This document shows positions 1 to 8,436 of a stretch of 64,000 bases of DNA, one piece after another. Below the pieces are notes generated by a model. It searched no databases. It was not told the DNA's origin and saw only the letters and a list, made by a program, of their open reading frames with translations. Position numbers and translations under genes: made by a program. Positions within the stretch are counted from its first letter, which is position 1. Every line of letters begins with the position of its first letter. Source of the stretch: CAJQGY01 sp964417685. Its GTDB lineage: Bacteria; Pseudomonadota; Gammaproteobacteria; Magnimaribacterales; D2472. The stretch covers positions 62,001 to 126,000 of the forward strand of contig CAYQIT010000001.1 of the NCBI GenBank assembly GCA_964417685.1, written 5' to 3'.

Positions 1-113
1 GAACTCCTGGTGATTTTTTATTCTTTGTTGCTGATTCTCCATCTTCTCATTATTTTTCTAAAACTTATGAAGAACATAAAGAAGCTATTAAAAAATATGG
101 TGTTGATAAATGA
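1..113 (+). CDS. mltG: MltG endolytic transglycosylase, C-terminal fragment
   Basis: The window opens inside this gene. Only the last 36 codons are visible, ending at the TGA at 111-113. The translated tail contains LFFVADSPSSHYFSKTYEEH, which matches the usual MltG/YceG ending (FVA..GGH.FS.T..EHN). MltG is an inner-membrane enzyme that cleaves nascent peptidoglycan strands. The stop overlaps the tmk start (ATGA), so the two are probably translationally coupled, and mltG-tmk-holB is the standard gammaproteobacterial order. The rest of the gene lies outside the window. The identification rests on the tail plus synteny. Confidence 0.8.
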   Translation, partial: TPGDFLFFVADSPSSHYFSKTYEEHKEAIKKYGVDK

Positions 114-703
114 TTATTAGTTTCGAAGGTATAGAGGGTGTAGGAAAATCAACACAGATCAACTTACTTAAAGACTGGTTAAACAATAAAGGGCTTAGCA
201 CTGTTTTATTTAGAGAACCAGGCTCAACAGAAGCAAGTGAAAAAATTAGAGAATTATTGCTATCTATTGAATCAAATCTCTCAAATGAATCTGAATTGTT
301 ATTAATGTTTGCTGCAAGAGCTCAGCTCGTAAGCGAAAAAATCAACAATAATCAGGGTGATGTAATACTCTTTGATAGATACTATGATGCATCAATCGCA
401 TATCAAGGATATGGTAGGTCTTTATCGCTTGATTTAATCAAAAATTTAATACAATTTACTAACTGTCCAGAGCCAAATCTCACATTTCTTTTAGATTTAG
501 ATGTTGAAGAGGGCTTTAAAAGAAAATCTGGCGATGTAATTGATAGGATAGAGTCATCTGGAATTCATTTTTTTAATAGAGTTAGGGAAGGTTATAAGCA
601 AATAGCCAAATCTGAACCTAAAAGAGTTAAGCTAATAAATGCAGATCAAGACAGTTCAGTTATTCATAATCAAATTATTGATTTTGTAAATGAAATTTTA
701 TGA
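110..703 (+). CDS. tmk: Thymidylate kinase
   Basis: Phosphorylates dTMP to dTDP with ATP in the cytoplasm, an essential step of dTTP synthesis. The 197-residue protein has the usual length. Visible motifs are the P-loop GIEGVGKS (residues 7-14), the REPGST segment (35-40) that contacts the substrate, and the DRYYDAS motif (89-95). The P-loop lacks the arginine of type I enzymes, which suggests the bacterial type II form with basic residues in the LID region. It overlaps mltG by 4 nt upstream and holB by 4 nt downstream, so this is one coupled operon. Confidence 0.96.
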   Translation: MIISFEGIEGVGKSTQINLLKDWLNNKGLSTVLFREPGSTEASEKIRELLLSIESNLSNESELLLMFAARAQLVSEKINNNQGDVILFDRYYDASIAYQGYGRSLSLDLIKNLIQFTNCPEPNLTFLLDLDVEEGFKRKSGDVIDRIESSGIHFFNRVREGYKQIAKSEPKRVKLINADQDSSVIHNQIIDFVNEIL

Positions 704-1677
704 GTATTGATTCTTATCCATGGCTCGAAAAATACTACCAAGGTATTAATTTAACAAATCTCCCTCATGCCATTATTATTAATGGTCCTAAGGGCGTCGG
801 TAAAAAAATTCTCTCTAGAGATATTGCTAAATTAATTATCTCTAATGAAGAAGGTATTAGTTCAAATAATGACCATCATTCTTTAATGAACACTAATACC
901 CATCCTGATTTTTATGAAATAAATAAGGATGTAATTAAAGTTGGAGATATCAGCAGAAGGGAAAATGATAAATGGGATCCAGAGAAAGGAAAAAAAGATG
1001 CTTTAAGTTTTTTAAATTTAACTCCATCAATTTCATTAAATAAAGTCCTCTTAATGCATAACGTTGATAATATGACATTGAGCGCCCAGGATGCTCTTTT
1101 GAAGTCTCTTGAAGAACCTGCACCATATGCCTATATAATTATGACAACTAGCAGACCTTATTCTCTAAAAACTACTATTTACAGTAGGTGCCAAACATTT
1201 AATATTAAAAACCCATCTAATAAAGAAATAAATTCATGGTTAGATAGCAGAGGGCTTGGCGATTATAGTTCACTAGACTTTCCTAGTTATTACTCCCCTT
1301 TGATGATTTTAAGCTCTATAGAAGATTCAAATGAAAGAGTTTTTAAAAATTTTATAGAGTCATTTGATTTATTTCTTACTAATAAAATAACTCAAACAGA
1401 ATTTATAAAATCATTAAATGATTTAGACCTAGAGTTAATTGATAAATTAAATTTTATAATTGAAATATTAAAAATACTTTTATCATCTCAAATCCTAAAA
1501 AAACCTTTGAATGGAATATATAGATCTTTTAGTAATTTTGAATTTAGTAATTTAAAAATATCTAATATTATTAATGACATCAATGATTTGAAATTTAACT
1601 TCTATAAAGTTAAATCTATTAATGAGTCACATATATTTAATTATTTATGTAGTGACATAAAATCATCTTTTAAATAA
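700..1677 (+). CDS. holB: DNA polymerase III delta-prime subunit
   Basis: Clamp-loader subunit that works with tau/gamma and delta to load the beta sliding clamp. At 325 residues it is close to the usual length. A P-loop-like GPKGVGKK (29-36) is present, then LLKSLEEP (133-140) and the SRC motif (162-164). The family's four-cysteine zinc module, expected around residues 45-70, has no cysteines here; the only cysteines are in SRC and near the C-terminus. Translation is coupled to tmk by an ATGA overlap. The 3' end overlaps the convergent SDR gene by 8 nt. Identification is firm from motifs and synteny. Confidence 0.93.
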   Translation: MSIDSYPWLEKYYQGINLTNLPHAIIINGPKGVGKKILSRDIAKLIISNEEGISSNNDHHSLMNTNTHPDFYEINKDVIKVGDISRRENDKWDPEKGKKDALSFLNLTPSISLNKVLLMHNVDNMTLSAQDALLKSLEEPAPYAYIIMTTSRPYSLKTTIYSRCQTFNIKNPSNKEINSWLDSRGLGDYSSLDFPSYYSPLMILSSIEDSNERVFKNFIESFDLFLTNKITQTEFIKSLNDLDLELIDKLNFIIEILKILLSSQILKKPLNGIYRSFSNFEFSNLKISNIINDINDLKFNFYKVKSINESHIFNYLCSDIKSSFK

Positions 1678-2437
1678 CTGTAGTTCCTCCATCGATTACA
1701 ATTGTTTGCCCATTAATATACTCACCACTTTTAGAGGCCAGTAAAACCGCTGCTCCAGCAATTTCATCTGGGATGCCAATTCTTCCCATTGGAGTTGACC
1801 TTAGAACTGTTTTTAATATATCTGGGTTACTCCATAAGTCTTTTGCAAAATCAGTTTTAATTAAACCTGGTGCTATTGAGTTAGCCCTAATATTATTTTT
1901 ACCAAATTCAGCAGCAATATTTTTAACTATCATCACATCTGCAGCTTTACTTATATTGTATGCACCTAAAATGGATGAGCCTCTCAATGCAGCTATGCTC
2001 GAGACAATAATAATTGCTCCGTCATTTCTTTCTACCATTTCAGGAATCACTAAATTACTCAATATTTGATTTGATCTTATATTATTATTCATCACTTTAT
2101 CAAAAGCCTCTATAGGCATATCAAGCATTGATCCCATATGGGTATTTGTAGCAGCATTGCATACTAGAACATCAATTTTTCCAATTATTTCTCTTGTTTT
2201 TGAAACTAGATCTTCAAGTTCTTCTTGATGACTAATATTACAGGGTATAGGGTAAGCAAGTTCTTTTCCTATACTAGTATTTATCTCATCTGCTGTATCT
2301 ATACAGGTTTCAGAAGTTCTACTAGATATAATAACTTTTGCACCATGTTCAGCATATCTAGTAGCTATTGATTTACCTATTCCTTTGGACGAGCCAGTTA
2401 TAAGAACGCTTTTACCAGTTAAATCGAATAGTGACAT
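1670..2437 (-). CDS. Short-chain dehydrogenase/reductase (SDR family)
   Basis: NAD(P)-dependent oxidoreductase of the classical SDR type; the substrate cannot be told from sequence. Counting from the chosen start, the cofactor motif TGSSKGIG is at 14-21, NAAT at 94-97, the catalytic serine near 146, and Y160-x3-K164 in YNISK. The C-terminal YINGQTIVIDGG is typical of FabG-like SDRs. An in-frame ATG exists 18 nt upstream (2455), but the ATG at 2437 has GGAG 8 nt before it and begins MSLFDLTGK like the family, so I chose it. It is convergent with holB and appears to be a single-gene unit. Confidence 0.88.
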   Translation of the reverse strand: MSLFDLTGKSVLITGSSKGIGKSIATRYAEHGAKVIISSRTSETCIDTADEINTSIGKELAYPIPCNISHQEELEDLVSKTREIIGKIDVLVCNAATNTHMGSMLDMPIEAFDKVMNNNIRSNQILSNLVIPEMVERNDGAIIIVSSIAALRGSSILGAYNISKAADVMIVKNIAAEFGKNNIRANSIAPGLIKTDFAKDLWSNPDILKTVLRSTPMGRIGIPDEIAGAAVLLASKSGEYINGQTIVIDGGTTVI

Positions 2438-2523
2438 TTTATATACTCCATGCATGATTAAATTATTAATATATTATAAGATAAATCATCTTAATTAATC
2501 GTTTATATAAAAGGTATCTATCT

Positions 2524-2760
2524 ATGTTTGATAAAGTTGAAATTTATTCAAAATCAAATTGCTCATATTGTGTGATGGCAAAAAACTACTTTGAATCTAA
2601 TGGAATAGATTATATTGAATACAATGTTGAGCATATACCTACATTCAATGAGCTTTTAGAAAGACATCCGGCAGCAAGAACAATGCCGCAAATTTTTATA
2701 AATGATGATTTGATTGGTGGTTACACAGATTTAATAGCATGGTTGGAAAAAAAGGAATAA
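2524..2760 (+). CDS. grxC: Glutaredoxin, dithiol CSYC type (GrxC-like)
   Basis: Small glutathione-dependent thiol-disulfide oxidoreductase of the cytoplasm. The 78-residue protein is one thioredoxin fold with the active site C13-S-Y-C16, the cis-proline motif T53-M-P55 and the glutathione-binding GGYTD (65-69). The usual active site is CPYC; serine in the second position is an accepted variant. The length matches GrxC. It lies 3 nt before the AGCS transporter gene, so the two are probably co-transcribed, although no functional link is obvious. The gene symbol is by family resemblance. Confidence 0.88.
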   Translation: MFDKVEIYSKSNCSYCVMAKNYFESNGIDYIEYNVEHIPTFNELLERHPAARTMPQIFINDDLIGGYTDLIAWLEKKE

Positions 2761-2763
2761 ATA

Positions 2764-4434
2764 ATGGAACAGTTTAACGATTTTTTAATTTTACTTGATG
2801 GTAATTTAAGTGGATCTTGGTGGTTTCCAATATTGCTGGTAGGTACTGGAATATTTTTCACTATTTATCTTGGCTTTCCACAATTTAGATTTTTTGGTAA
2901 AGCATGGCACTTAGTATCTGGTAAAAATAAAAAAAATGATGACGATGATGGTGAAACTACGGCTTTCGAAGCATTGACAACAGCAATGTCTGGAGCTGTT
3001 GGTACGGGTAACATAGGTGGGGTTGCTCTTGCTATATGGACTGGTGGACCGGCTGCTATATTTTGGATGTGGATTACTGCTGTATTTGGTATGACTACAA
3101 AATTTGTTGAAGTGACTCTAGGCCATAAATATAGAACAAAACTTGAAGATGGAAGCATCTCAGGTGGTCCAATGTACTATATAGAAAGTGCATTAAATAT
3201 GAAATGGGCTGGTATTCTTTTTGCTTTTTTGATGATGATTACTGCAATTGGTTCTGGAAATATGCCGCAGATCAATAATATAGCTTTAGTTATGAATACT
3301 GAATTTTCTGTACCGAAGTTATTTACAGGATTGTTCTTAGGAACTCTATTATGGGTAATAATAATTGGAGGTATTAAAAGGATAGCTTCTGTTGCTAGTA
3401 AAATCATACCGATCATGGGAATGATATATCTAGGAGGAGCTTTAATTATAATTATTGAAAATTATCAAAATATCATCCCTTCCTTTAACGCCATTTTTTC
3501 TCAAGTATTTTCTGGTTCAGCTGCGGTAGGTGGCTTTTTAGGAGCAAGTTTTGCTATGAGCTTGAAATATGGTGTTGCAAGAGGTTTGTACTCAAATGAA
3601 GCAGGTCAAGGTTCTTCACCAATTGCTCATGCATCATCTAAAAATAAATCCATTGATCAAGGTGTCGTATCAATATTAGAGCCATTTATAGATACTATTG
3701 TTGTATGTAGTGTTACTGCATTAGTTATTTTATCTAGCGGAGTTTGGACCCAAAAATTTGATACTACTTTTGCAAAAACAGATATGGTTATTGTAGAGGG
3801 TGTTTATAGTGATCAAAAAAATGCTGATGGTTCGTTTGTTCACCCAAATCATATAAATGAACTTACAAAATATGTTCAATCAATAGATTCTGATGTAAAT
3901 GAATACACGGGTACTATAATTATTGAATCAGGTAAGCTTGCAGAATCGGATATTACAATACTACATTCAAGATCTATTGCCGAAGATATCAAATTTACAA
4001 CTAATGATAAATCTTTATTCACAGGTTCTTTAAACGTGATTGATGGAAAAATATCAGAATCAATAGTTCTTGAAGGAAAATCATTGGTAAGCTCTGCTGA
4101 GCTTACAGCTAAGGCATTTTCACAAGGAGTAATGGGAGAGTATGGCGGTAAGTTAGTTGCAATAGCTTTACTTTTATTTGCTTTCTCAACTGCTATTACT
4201 TGGTGTTATTACGGTGATAGGTCAACTGCATATATTTTTGGAGAAAAGGGCGTCTTTTGGTATAGAAATTTTTATGTTTTATGTTTTATATTGGCTGCTG
4301 TTATAGACACAACTATTGTTTGGAATATTGCATATGTTGTTGTTGCGCTTGTTTCGATTCCTAACTTAATTGCTTTGTTTGTTTTAAGGAAAGAAATGAG
4401 GGAATTAACTAATGAGTTTGTAGAAGATAACTAA
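2764..4434 (+). CDS. Sodium:alanine symporter family (AGCS) transporter with enlarged loop
   Basis: Inner-membrane Na+-coupled amino-acid (alanine/glycine) symporter. AGCS hallmarks are the GAVGTGNIGGVALAIWTGGP segment near residue 80 and GGPMYYIE near 140, followed by many hydrophobic helices. At 556 residues it is about 80-110 longer than common family members. The excess is a hydrophilic stretch at about 326-460, between two transmembrane segments, with many polar and acidic residues. Transport could draw on the Na+ gradient made by the Na+-NQR encoded later in the window. Substrate choice is inferred from the family only. It follows the glutaredoxin gene by 3 nt. Confidence 0.9.
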   Translation: MEQFNDFLILLDGNLSGSWWFPILLVGTGIFFTIYLGFPQFRFFGKAWHLVSGKNKKNDDDDGETTAFEALTTAMSGAVGTGNIGGVALAIWTGGPAAIFWMWITAVFGMTTKFVEVTLGHKYRTKLEDGSISGGPMYYIESALNMKWAGILFAFLMMITAIGSGNMPQINNIALVMNTEFSVPKLFTGLFLGTLLWVIIIGGIKRIASVASKIIPIMGMIYLGGALIIIIENYQNIIPSFNAIFSQVFSGSAAVGGFLGASFAMSLKYGVARGLYSNEAGQGSSPIAHASSKNKSIDQGVVSILEPFIDTIVVCSVTALVILSSGVWTQKFDTTFAKTDMVIVEGVYSDQKNADGSFVHPNHINELTKYVQSIDSDVNEYTGTIIIESGKLAESDITILHSRSIAEDIKFTTNDKSLFTGSLNVIDGKISESIVLEGKSLVSSAELTAKAFSQGVMGEYGGKLVAIALLLFAFSTAITWCYYGDRSTAYIFGEKGVFWYRNFYVLCFILAAVIDTTIVWNIAYVVVALVSIPNLIALFVLRKEMRELTNEFVEDN

Positions 4435-4458
4435 TATAAAAATTCTAATATTAAATTT

Positions 4459-5796
4459 ATGAAGCTGTATCAAAATTATTTTGTAACCATTTTTGTAATT
4501 CTCTTTATTATATCTTGTGGTGGAGGTGGAGGATCAAGCTCATCAGATACCTCCCCAGTTGGACCATCAAACCCTTCAATAACCAACTTTGTTTCTGATA
4601 AAGATTCTATTTTTACTAATGAATCAGTCACATTAACGTGGTCCACACAAAATGCTAACTCATGTGATAGGAGTGGTGATTGGGATGGAGTAACTTCAAC
4701 TAATGGTTCGTCTTCAATTGTTCTCAATCAAGTAAAAACTTATACATTCACTCTTACTTGCAGTGGAACAAGTGGAACACAAAATGCCACAGCATCTATT
4801 TCGGTTAATGTCTTACAAAGTACTAGTAATGAAGTTGGATTTGAGATTTATAATGAGGACAAGGATTCATATTGTAAAAATCCTCAAAATGACTCTTCAA
4901 GTTACTGGATTGACCATTTTGATTCAAATATCCTGGACCCAAATATTTATTCCTATCAAACAGGTAATGGTTTTATGGCAGGTGATAGTTATATAGCTGG
5001 CTGGGGAAATAATGAGGTTCAATATTATACAAGCGACCAACCAAACTCTGCTAAAAGCTACAATCCCTCAACAAATACTACTGAAAATCTCTTTATTCAA
5101 GATAGCAAATTAATAATTCAACCTATATACGATATTAATAACAAATTTGAAGATCCATATTGTATTGATAGAGACTGTAGTACCACTTGGGATCATACAT
5201 CGGCCCGAATAATTACTTCTGCCTCTAGTAACGGTAATGGTAGTAAAGGAAAGACAATAGGAATTAATACAGAAGTAACATCTTGTTTTAAGGTTCCAGC
5301 TGGAACAGGATTCTGGCCCGCAATATGGTTGCTACCCCAAGGTTTCATAGAAGGCACTAAGTCATGGCCTAGAGATGGTGAAATAGATATTATGGAAGCA
5401 AGGGGAAGGGTGCCTGGAAGAGTAGGTTCCGCTGTTCATTGGGGTCCGCCAAGAGAATTATATTCAGAGGAAATTCAAGTTCCACTATCAGTTAATTTTC
5501 AAGACAAGTTTCACTCACTTACTCTTGTAAGGACTCAAAATTCTATAAAGGTATACATAGATACAATTACTGAGCCTTTTTATGAATTCACCTCTTCAAA
5601 TAATAGAATCATGGATGATTATTGGCCATTCAATGAAGATTTCTATTTGTTATTCAATGTTGCTGTTGGTGGTGATTACGATTCAGGAAGACTTGATAAT
5701 AACGCTTTATGTGTCAATGCAGAGTGCTCAAATCTATCTGATCCTTCTAAGGGGCAGCTCCAAATAGAATATATTGAAGTTAAATCTATTGACTAA
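4459..5796 (+). CDS. GH16 family glycoside hydrolase lipoprotein (laminarinase-like)
   Basis: Predicted outer-membrane or surface lipoprotein. A hydrophobic N-terminus ends in the lipobox FIISC, followed by a glycine/serine linker. Residues about 37-120 form an Ig-like domain with a Cys pair, and the rest is a GH16 catalytic domain. The GH16 active-site motif E308-I-D310-I-M-E313 is complete (nucleophile, helper aspartate, acid/base). GH16 enzymes with this architecture mostly cut beta-1,3-glucans such as laminarin, but the exact substrate is inferred. A paralogue with the same architecture lies at 37374-38732 on the other strand. The 3' end overlaps convergent hisIE by 11 nt. Confidence 0.9.
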   Translation: MKLYQNYFVTIFVILFIISCGGGGGSSSSDTSPVGPSNPSITNFVSDKDSIFTNESVTLTWSTQNANSCDRSGDWDGVTSTNGSSSIVLNQVKTYTFTLTCSGTSGTQNATASISVNVLQSTSNEVGFEIYNEDKDSYCKNPQNDSSSYWIDHFDSNILDPNIYSYQTGNGFMAGDSYIAGWGNNEVQYYTSDQPNSAKSYNPSTNTTENLFIQDSKLIIQPIYDINNKFEDPYCIDRDCSTTWDHTSARIITSASSNGNGSKGKTIGINTEVTSCFKVPAGTGFWPAIWLLPQGFIEGTKSWPRDGEIDIMEARGRVPGRVGSAVHWGPPRELYSEEIQVPLSVNFQDKFHSLTLVRTQNSIKVYIDTITEPFYEFTSSNNRIMDDYWPFNEDFYLLFNVAVGGDYDSGRLDNNALCVNAECSNLSDPSKGQLQIEYIEVKSID

Positions 5797-6388
5797 TGTT
5801 TCTTTTCTCAAGCTCACTAATAACATCTATTATTGATAAGCTTTGATTTCTTAGTAAGACTAGTAAATGAAACAATAAATCAGCAGACTCATCAATAATT
5901 CTGCCATCTTTAGTTACAGCACTAATTGAAACTTCCCCAGCCTCTTCAGTAACTTTTTTTGCTATTTCTTTTAGCCCTTTTTGAAATAGTTGATTTGTAT
6001 ATGAGCCACTTTCTTCATTGAGGGCCTTTTTATCAATAATTTTTTCAAGTTTTAATAAAAAATTGTTATTAGTAATATTTTTATCATTAAAGCAGGTAAC
6101 AGGACCTTTATGGCATGTAGGACCTAAAGGATCAGCAAATATAAGAATGGTGTCATTATCACAATCAATAAACATTTTTTTTAAAATTAGTTTATTTCCA
6201 GATGTTTCACCCTTCGTCCATAATTTTTTCTGGGATCTGCTATAAAAAGTTACAAATCCAGTTTCTTTAGTTAGTTTTAATGATTCATTATTCATATAAC
6301 CAAGCATTAACACATCAAGAGATTTATGATCTTGAATTATTGCTGGCAATAAACCATTTGAATCAAATTTAAGTTTATCGGTATTCAT
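5786..6388 (-). CDS. hisI: Bifunctional phosphoribosyl-AMP cyclohydrolase / phosphoribosyl-ATP pyrophosphatase
   Basis: Catalyses histidine steps 2 and 3. The N-terminal cyclohydrolase domain (about 1-105) has metal-binding residues around IDCDND and GPTCHKG. The C-terminal pyrophosphatase domain (about 108-200) has the EEAGEV and DESADLLFHLLVLL helices. The 200-residue length matches enterobacterial HisIE. It is the last gene of the operon and overlaps hisF by 4 nt. No terminator is visible after it; it runs into the convergent GH16 gene with an 11-nt overlap. Confidence 0.96.
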   Translation of the reverse strand: MNTDKLKFDSNGLLPAIIQDHKSLDVLMLGYMNNESLKLTKETGFVTFYSRSQKKLWTKGETSGNKLILKKMFIDCDNDTILIFADPLGPTCHKGPVTCFNDKNITNNNFLLKLEKIIDKKALNEESGSYTNQLFQKGLKEIAKKVTEEAGEVSISAVTKDGRIIDESADLLFHLLVLLRNQSLSIIDVISELEKRNISQ

Positions 6389-7155
6389 ATTTTCCTTATA
6401 TTAATCTTATGTTTAATCAAATCTTCTTTTAAATCTTTTATAGTTATGATGTCTTTATGAAATATAGATGCGGCAAGACCACCAGAAGAATTAGTTTTAT
6501 TAAATAAATCAATAAAATCTTTAGCCGATCCTGCTCCTCCAGAGGCTATAAGAGGGATATTTATAAATTCATCTAAATATTGAATTTGCTCTACATCAAA
6601 ACCATTTCTCTTACCATCTTGATTCATGCAGTTTAAAACTATTTCACCAGCTCCAAGTTCTTGAACCTTTATAACCCAATCTTTAGTATTTAGATTCGTA
6701 TTATATTTTGTTGATTCACTTCCTGTTTTTGCATAGACAATGAAGTTATTATCTTTTTTAAAGCTATCAATACCTACAACAACGCACTGACGACCAAATT
6801 CATTTGATAAATCTTTTATCAAATAAGGATTTTGTATTGCTGGTGTATTAATGGATACCTTATCAGCACCTGCGTTAAGAATTTTTTTTGCATCATCAAC
6901 AGTTTTTATTCCTCCAGCAACACAAAAGGGAATTGAGAGATTTTTGGCTATTTCCTTAACCCATTTTAAAGATACTGTTGAGTCATTTGTACTTGCTTTA
7001 ATATCATAAAAAACAAGCTCATCAGCTCCCTGATCATTATATTTTTCAGCAAGCTCAACTATTGATCCAACCCTAACATGATTTTTGAATTGAACACCTT
7101 TAACTACTTGTCCATCAAATACATCCAAACAAGGTATTATTCTATTTGTTAACAT
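6385..7155 (-). CDS. hisF: Imidazole glycerol phosphate synthase, cyclase subunit
   Basis: TIM-barrel subunit that uses ammonia delivered by HisH to convert PRFAR to imidazole-glycerol phosphate and AICAR. It has 256 residues, the normal length. The N-terminal IIPCLDVFDGQVVKG carries the first catalytic aspartate, VGIDSF carries the second, and the phosphate-binding ends (GGIKTVDDA, ASGGAG) are clear. It overlaps hisIE by 4 nt and hisA by 14 nt, so translation is coupled. Its partner HisH is two genes upstream. Confidence 0.97.
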   Translation of the reverse strand: MLTNRIIPCLDVFDGQVVKGVQFKNHVRVGSIVELAEKYNDQGADELVFYDIKASTNDSTVSLKWVKEIAKNLSIPFCVAGGIKTVDDAKKILNAGADKVSINTPAIQNPYLIKDLSNEFGRQCVVVGIDSFKKDNNFIVYAKTGSESTKYNTNLNTKDWVIKVQELGAGEIVLNCMNQDGKRNGFDVEQIQYLDEFINIPLIASGGAGSAKDFIDLFNKTNSSGGLAASIFHKDIITIKDLKEDLIKHKINIRKI

Positions 7156-7864
7156 TTAATAACTCTTTTAAAGAAATCTTATTTTCATATATAGCTTTAC
7201 CAACAATACATTCATTAGCACCAAGCTTTTTCATAGTTAAAACATCATAAATTGAACCAATACCTCCTGACGCAATAAGATTAATATTGGTATTTTTAAG
7301 AATTTGTTTATATGTATCTATATTCGGGCCTTGAAGTGTCCCATCTAAACTTATATCAGTAGCTAGAACATTATGTATCCATTTATTTGATTCAAGAAAA
7401 TCAAACAATGAGATTTTTGAGTTAACTGCCCAGCCGTGGGTAGCAAGGATAGGAATGGAATTAATTAATTTAAAATCCAATGCAAATATAACCTTATCAA
7501 CAAATTCTGATTCTTTTAGTTTTAATAAAAACTGATTATTTTCAATAGCAGCAGTTCCAACAATTACTCTATCTACACCAAGTGATATTAAATTTTTTAC
7601 TCTTTGAATTGATCTAATGCCACCACCAACTTGAATTTTTAAGTTACTTAATTTTGCAATATCCTGAATAATTTCTAGGTTATCTAATGAATTAGTACTG
7701 GCTGCATTTAAATCAATAATATGCAAATAATCATAACCATATTCAATAAATTTCTTAGCTTGGTTAATGGGATTTGAATCATATTTTGTAACATGATTAA
7801 AATCACCTTTGAGTAATCTCACACATGATCCATCAAGAATATCGATAGCAGGTAAAATTTTCAT
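7142..7864 (-). CDS. hisA: ProFAR isomerase (phosphoribosylformimino-AICAR-P isomerase)
   Basis: Amadori isomerase of histidine step 4, a TIM barrel homologous to HisF. The 240-residue length is standard. The N-terminal PAIDILDGSCVRLLKGDF carries the catalytic aspartate, VGGGIRS and ASGGIGS bind phosphate, and the TDISLDGT loop carries the second aspartate. It overlaps hisH by 4 nt and hisF by 14 nt. Confidence 0.97.
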   Translation of the reverse strand: MKILPAIDILDGSCVRLLKGDFNHVTKYDSNPINQAKKFIEYGYDYLHIIDLNAASTNSLDNLEIIQDIAKLSNLKIQVGGGIRSIQRVKNLISLGVDRVIVGTAAIENNQFLLKLKESEFVDKVIFALDFKLINSIPILATHGWAVNSKISLFDFLESNKWIHNVLATDISLDGTLQGPNIDTYKQILKNTNINLIASGGIGSIYDVLTMKKLGANECIVGKAIYENKISLKELLNVNK

Positions 7865-8436
7865 GACTTTAAAATAAAGTTTTTAAGATATTTATGACCA
7901 ACTTGTGATGATTTTTCAGGATGAAATTGGCATCCAATATAATTATCTTTTTGTACTTCTGCAACAATGTTTTTAGAATATTGAGATGTTGCTTTTGCAT
8001 GCGTACAGTCATGTACAGCATAACTATTAGCATAATAATAGTAGCCATTAAGATAGTCATTATTCTGCCAAGTTACTAAATTCCACCCCATTTGCGGTGA
8101 AGGAAAACTAGAAGAGGGCTCAAGTTTTTTAACTACGCCTTTGATTATCCCAAGGCATTCAGTATTAGATTCTTGTGAAAAATCAAATAATATCTGCATC
8201 CCAATACAAATTCCTAAAATTGGCATCTCTGCATTCTTAATAAATAAATCAAGGTTAGATTTTTTTAAGTTTTTCATTACTCTGTCAGCAGATCCAACAC
8301 CAGGAATAATTAATTTATCAACATTCTTTAACTTATTTAGATTATTTGTAATAACAGGTTCATATCCAAGTCTATTGATTGAATAGGCTATTGAACTTAA
8401 ATTTGCTCCACCACAGTCAATTATTCCTATCTTCAT
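7861..8436 (-). CDS. hisH: Imidazole glycerol phosphate synthase, glutaminase subunit
   Basis: Class I glutamine amidotransferase that feeds ammonia to HisF. It has 191 residues. The catalytic cysteine lies in GICIGMQILFD, and the histidine-glutamate pair in CQFHPEKS near the C-terminus. The opening IGIIDCGGANLSSI is typical of HisH. It starts 4 nt inside the end of the hisDB fusion and overlaps hisA by 4 nt, so the operon is coupled throughout. Confidence 0.97.
   Translation of the reverse strand: MKIGIIDCGGANLSSIAYSINRLGYEPVITNNLNKLKNVDKLIIPGVGSADRVMKNLKKSNLDLFIKNAEMPILGICIGMQILFDFSQESNTECLGIIKGVVKKLEPSSSFPSPQMGWNLVTWQNNDYLNGYYYYANSYAVHDCTHAKATSQYSKNIVAEVQKDNYIGCQFHPEKSSQVGHKYLKNFILKS

Noticed and set aside
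1773..2069. 98-codon plus-strand frame within the SDR gene
   Set aside because: Antisense shadow of a well-supported SDR; the hydrophobic translation reflects the complement of SDR codons.
2438..2455. Upstream ATG for the SDR gene
   Set aside because: The internal ATG at 2437 has GGAG at proper spacing and starts at the conserved MSLFDLTGK; the six extra residues have no support.
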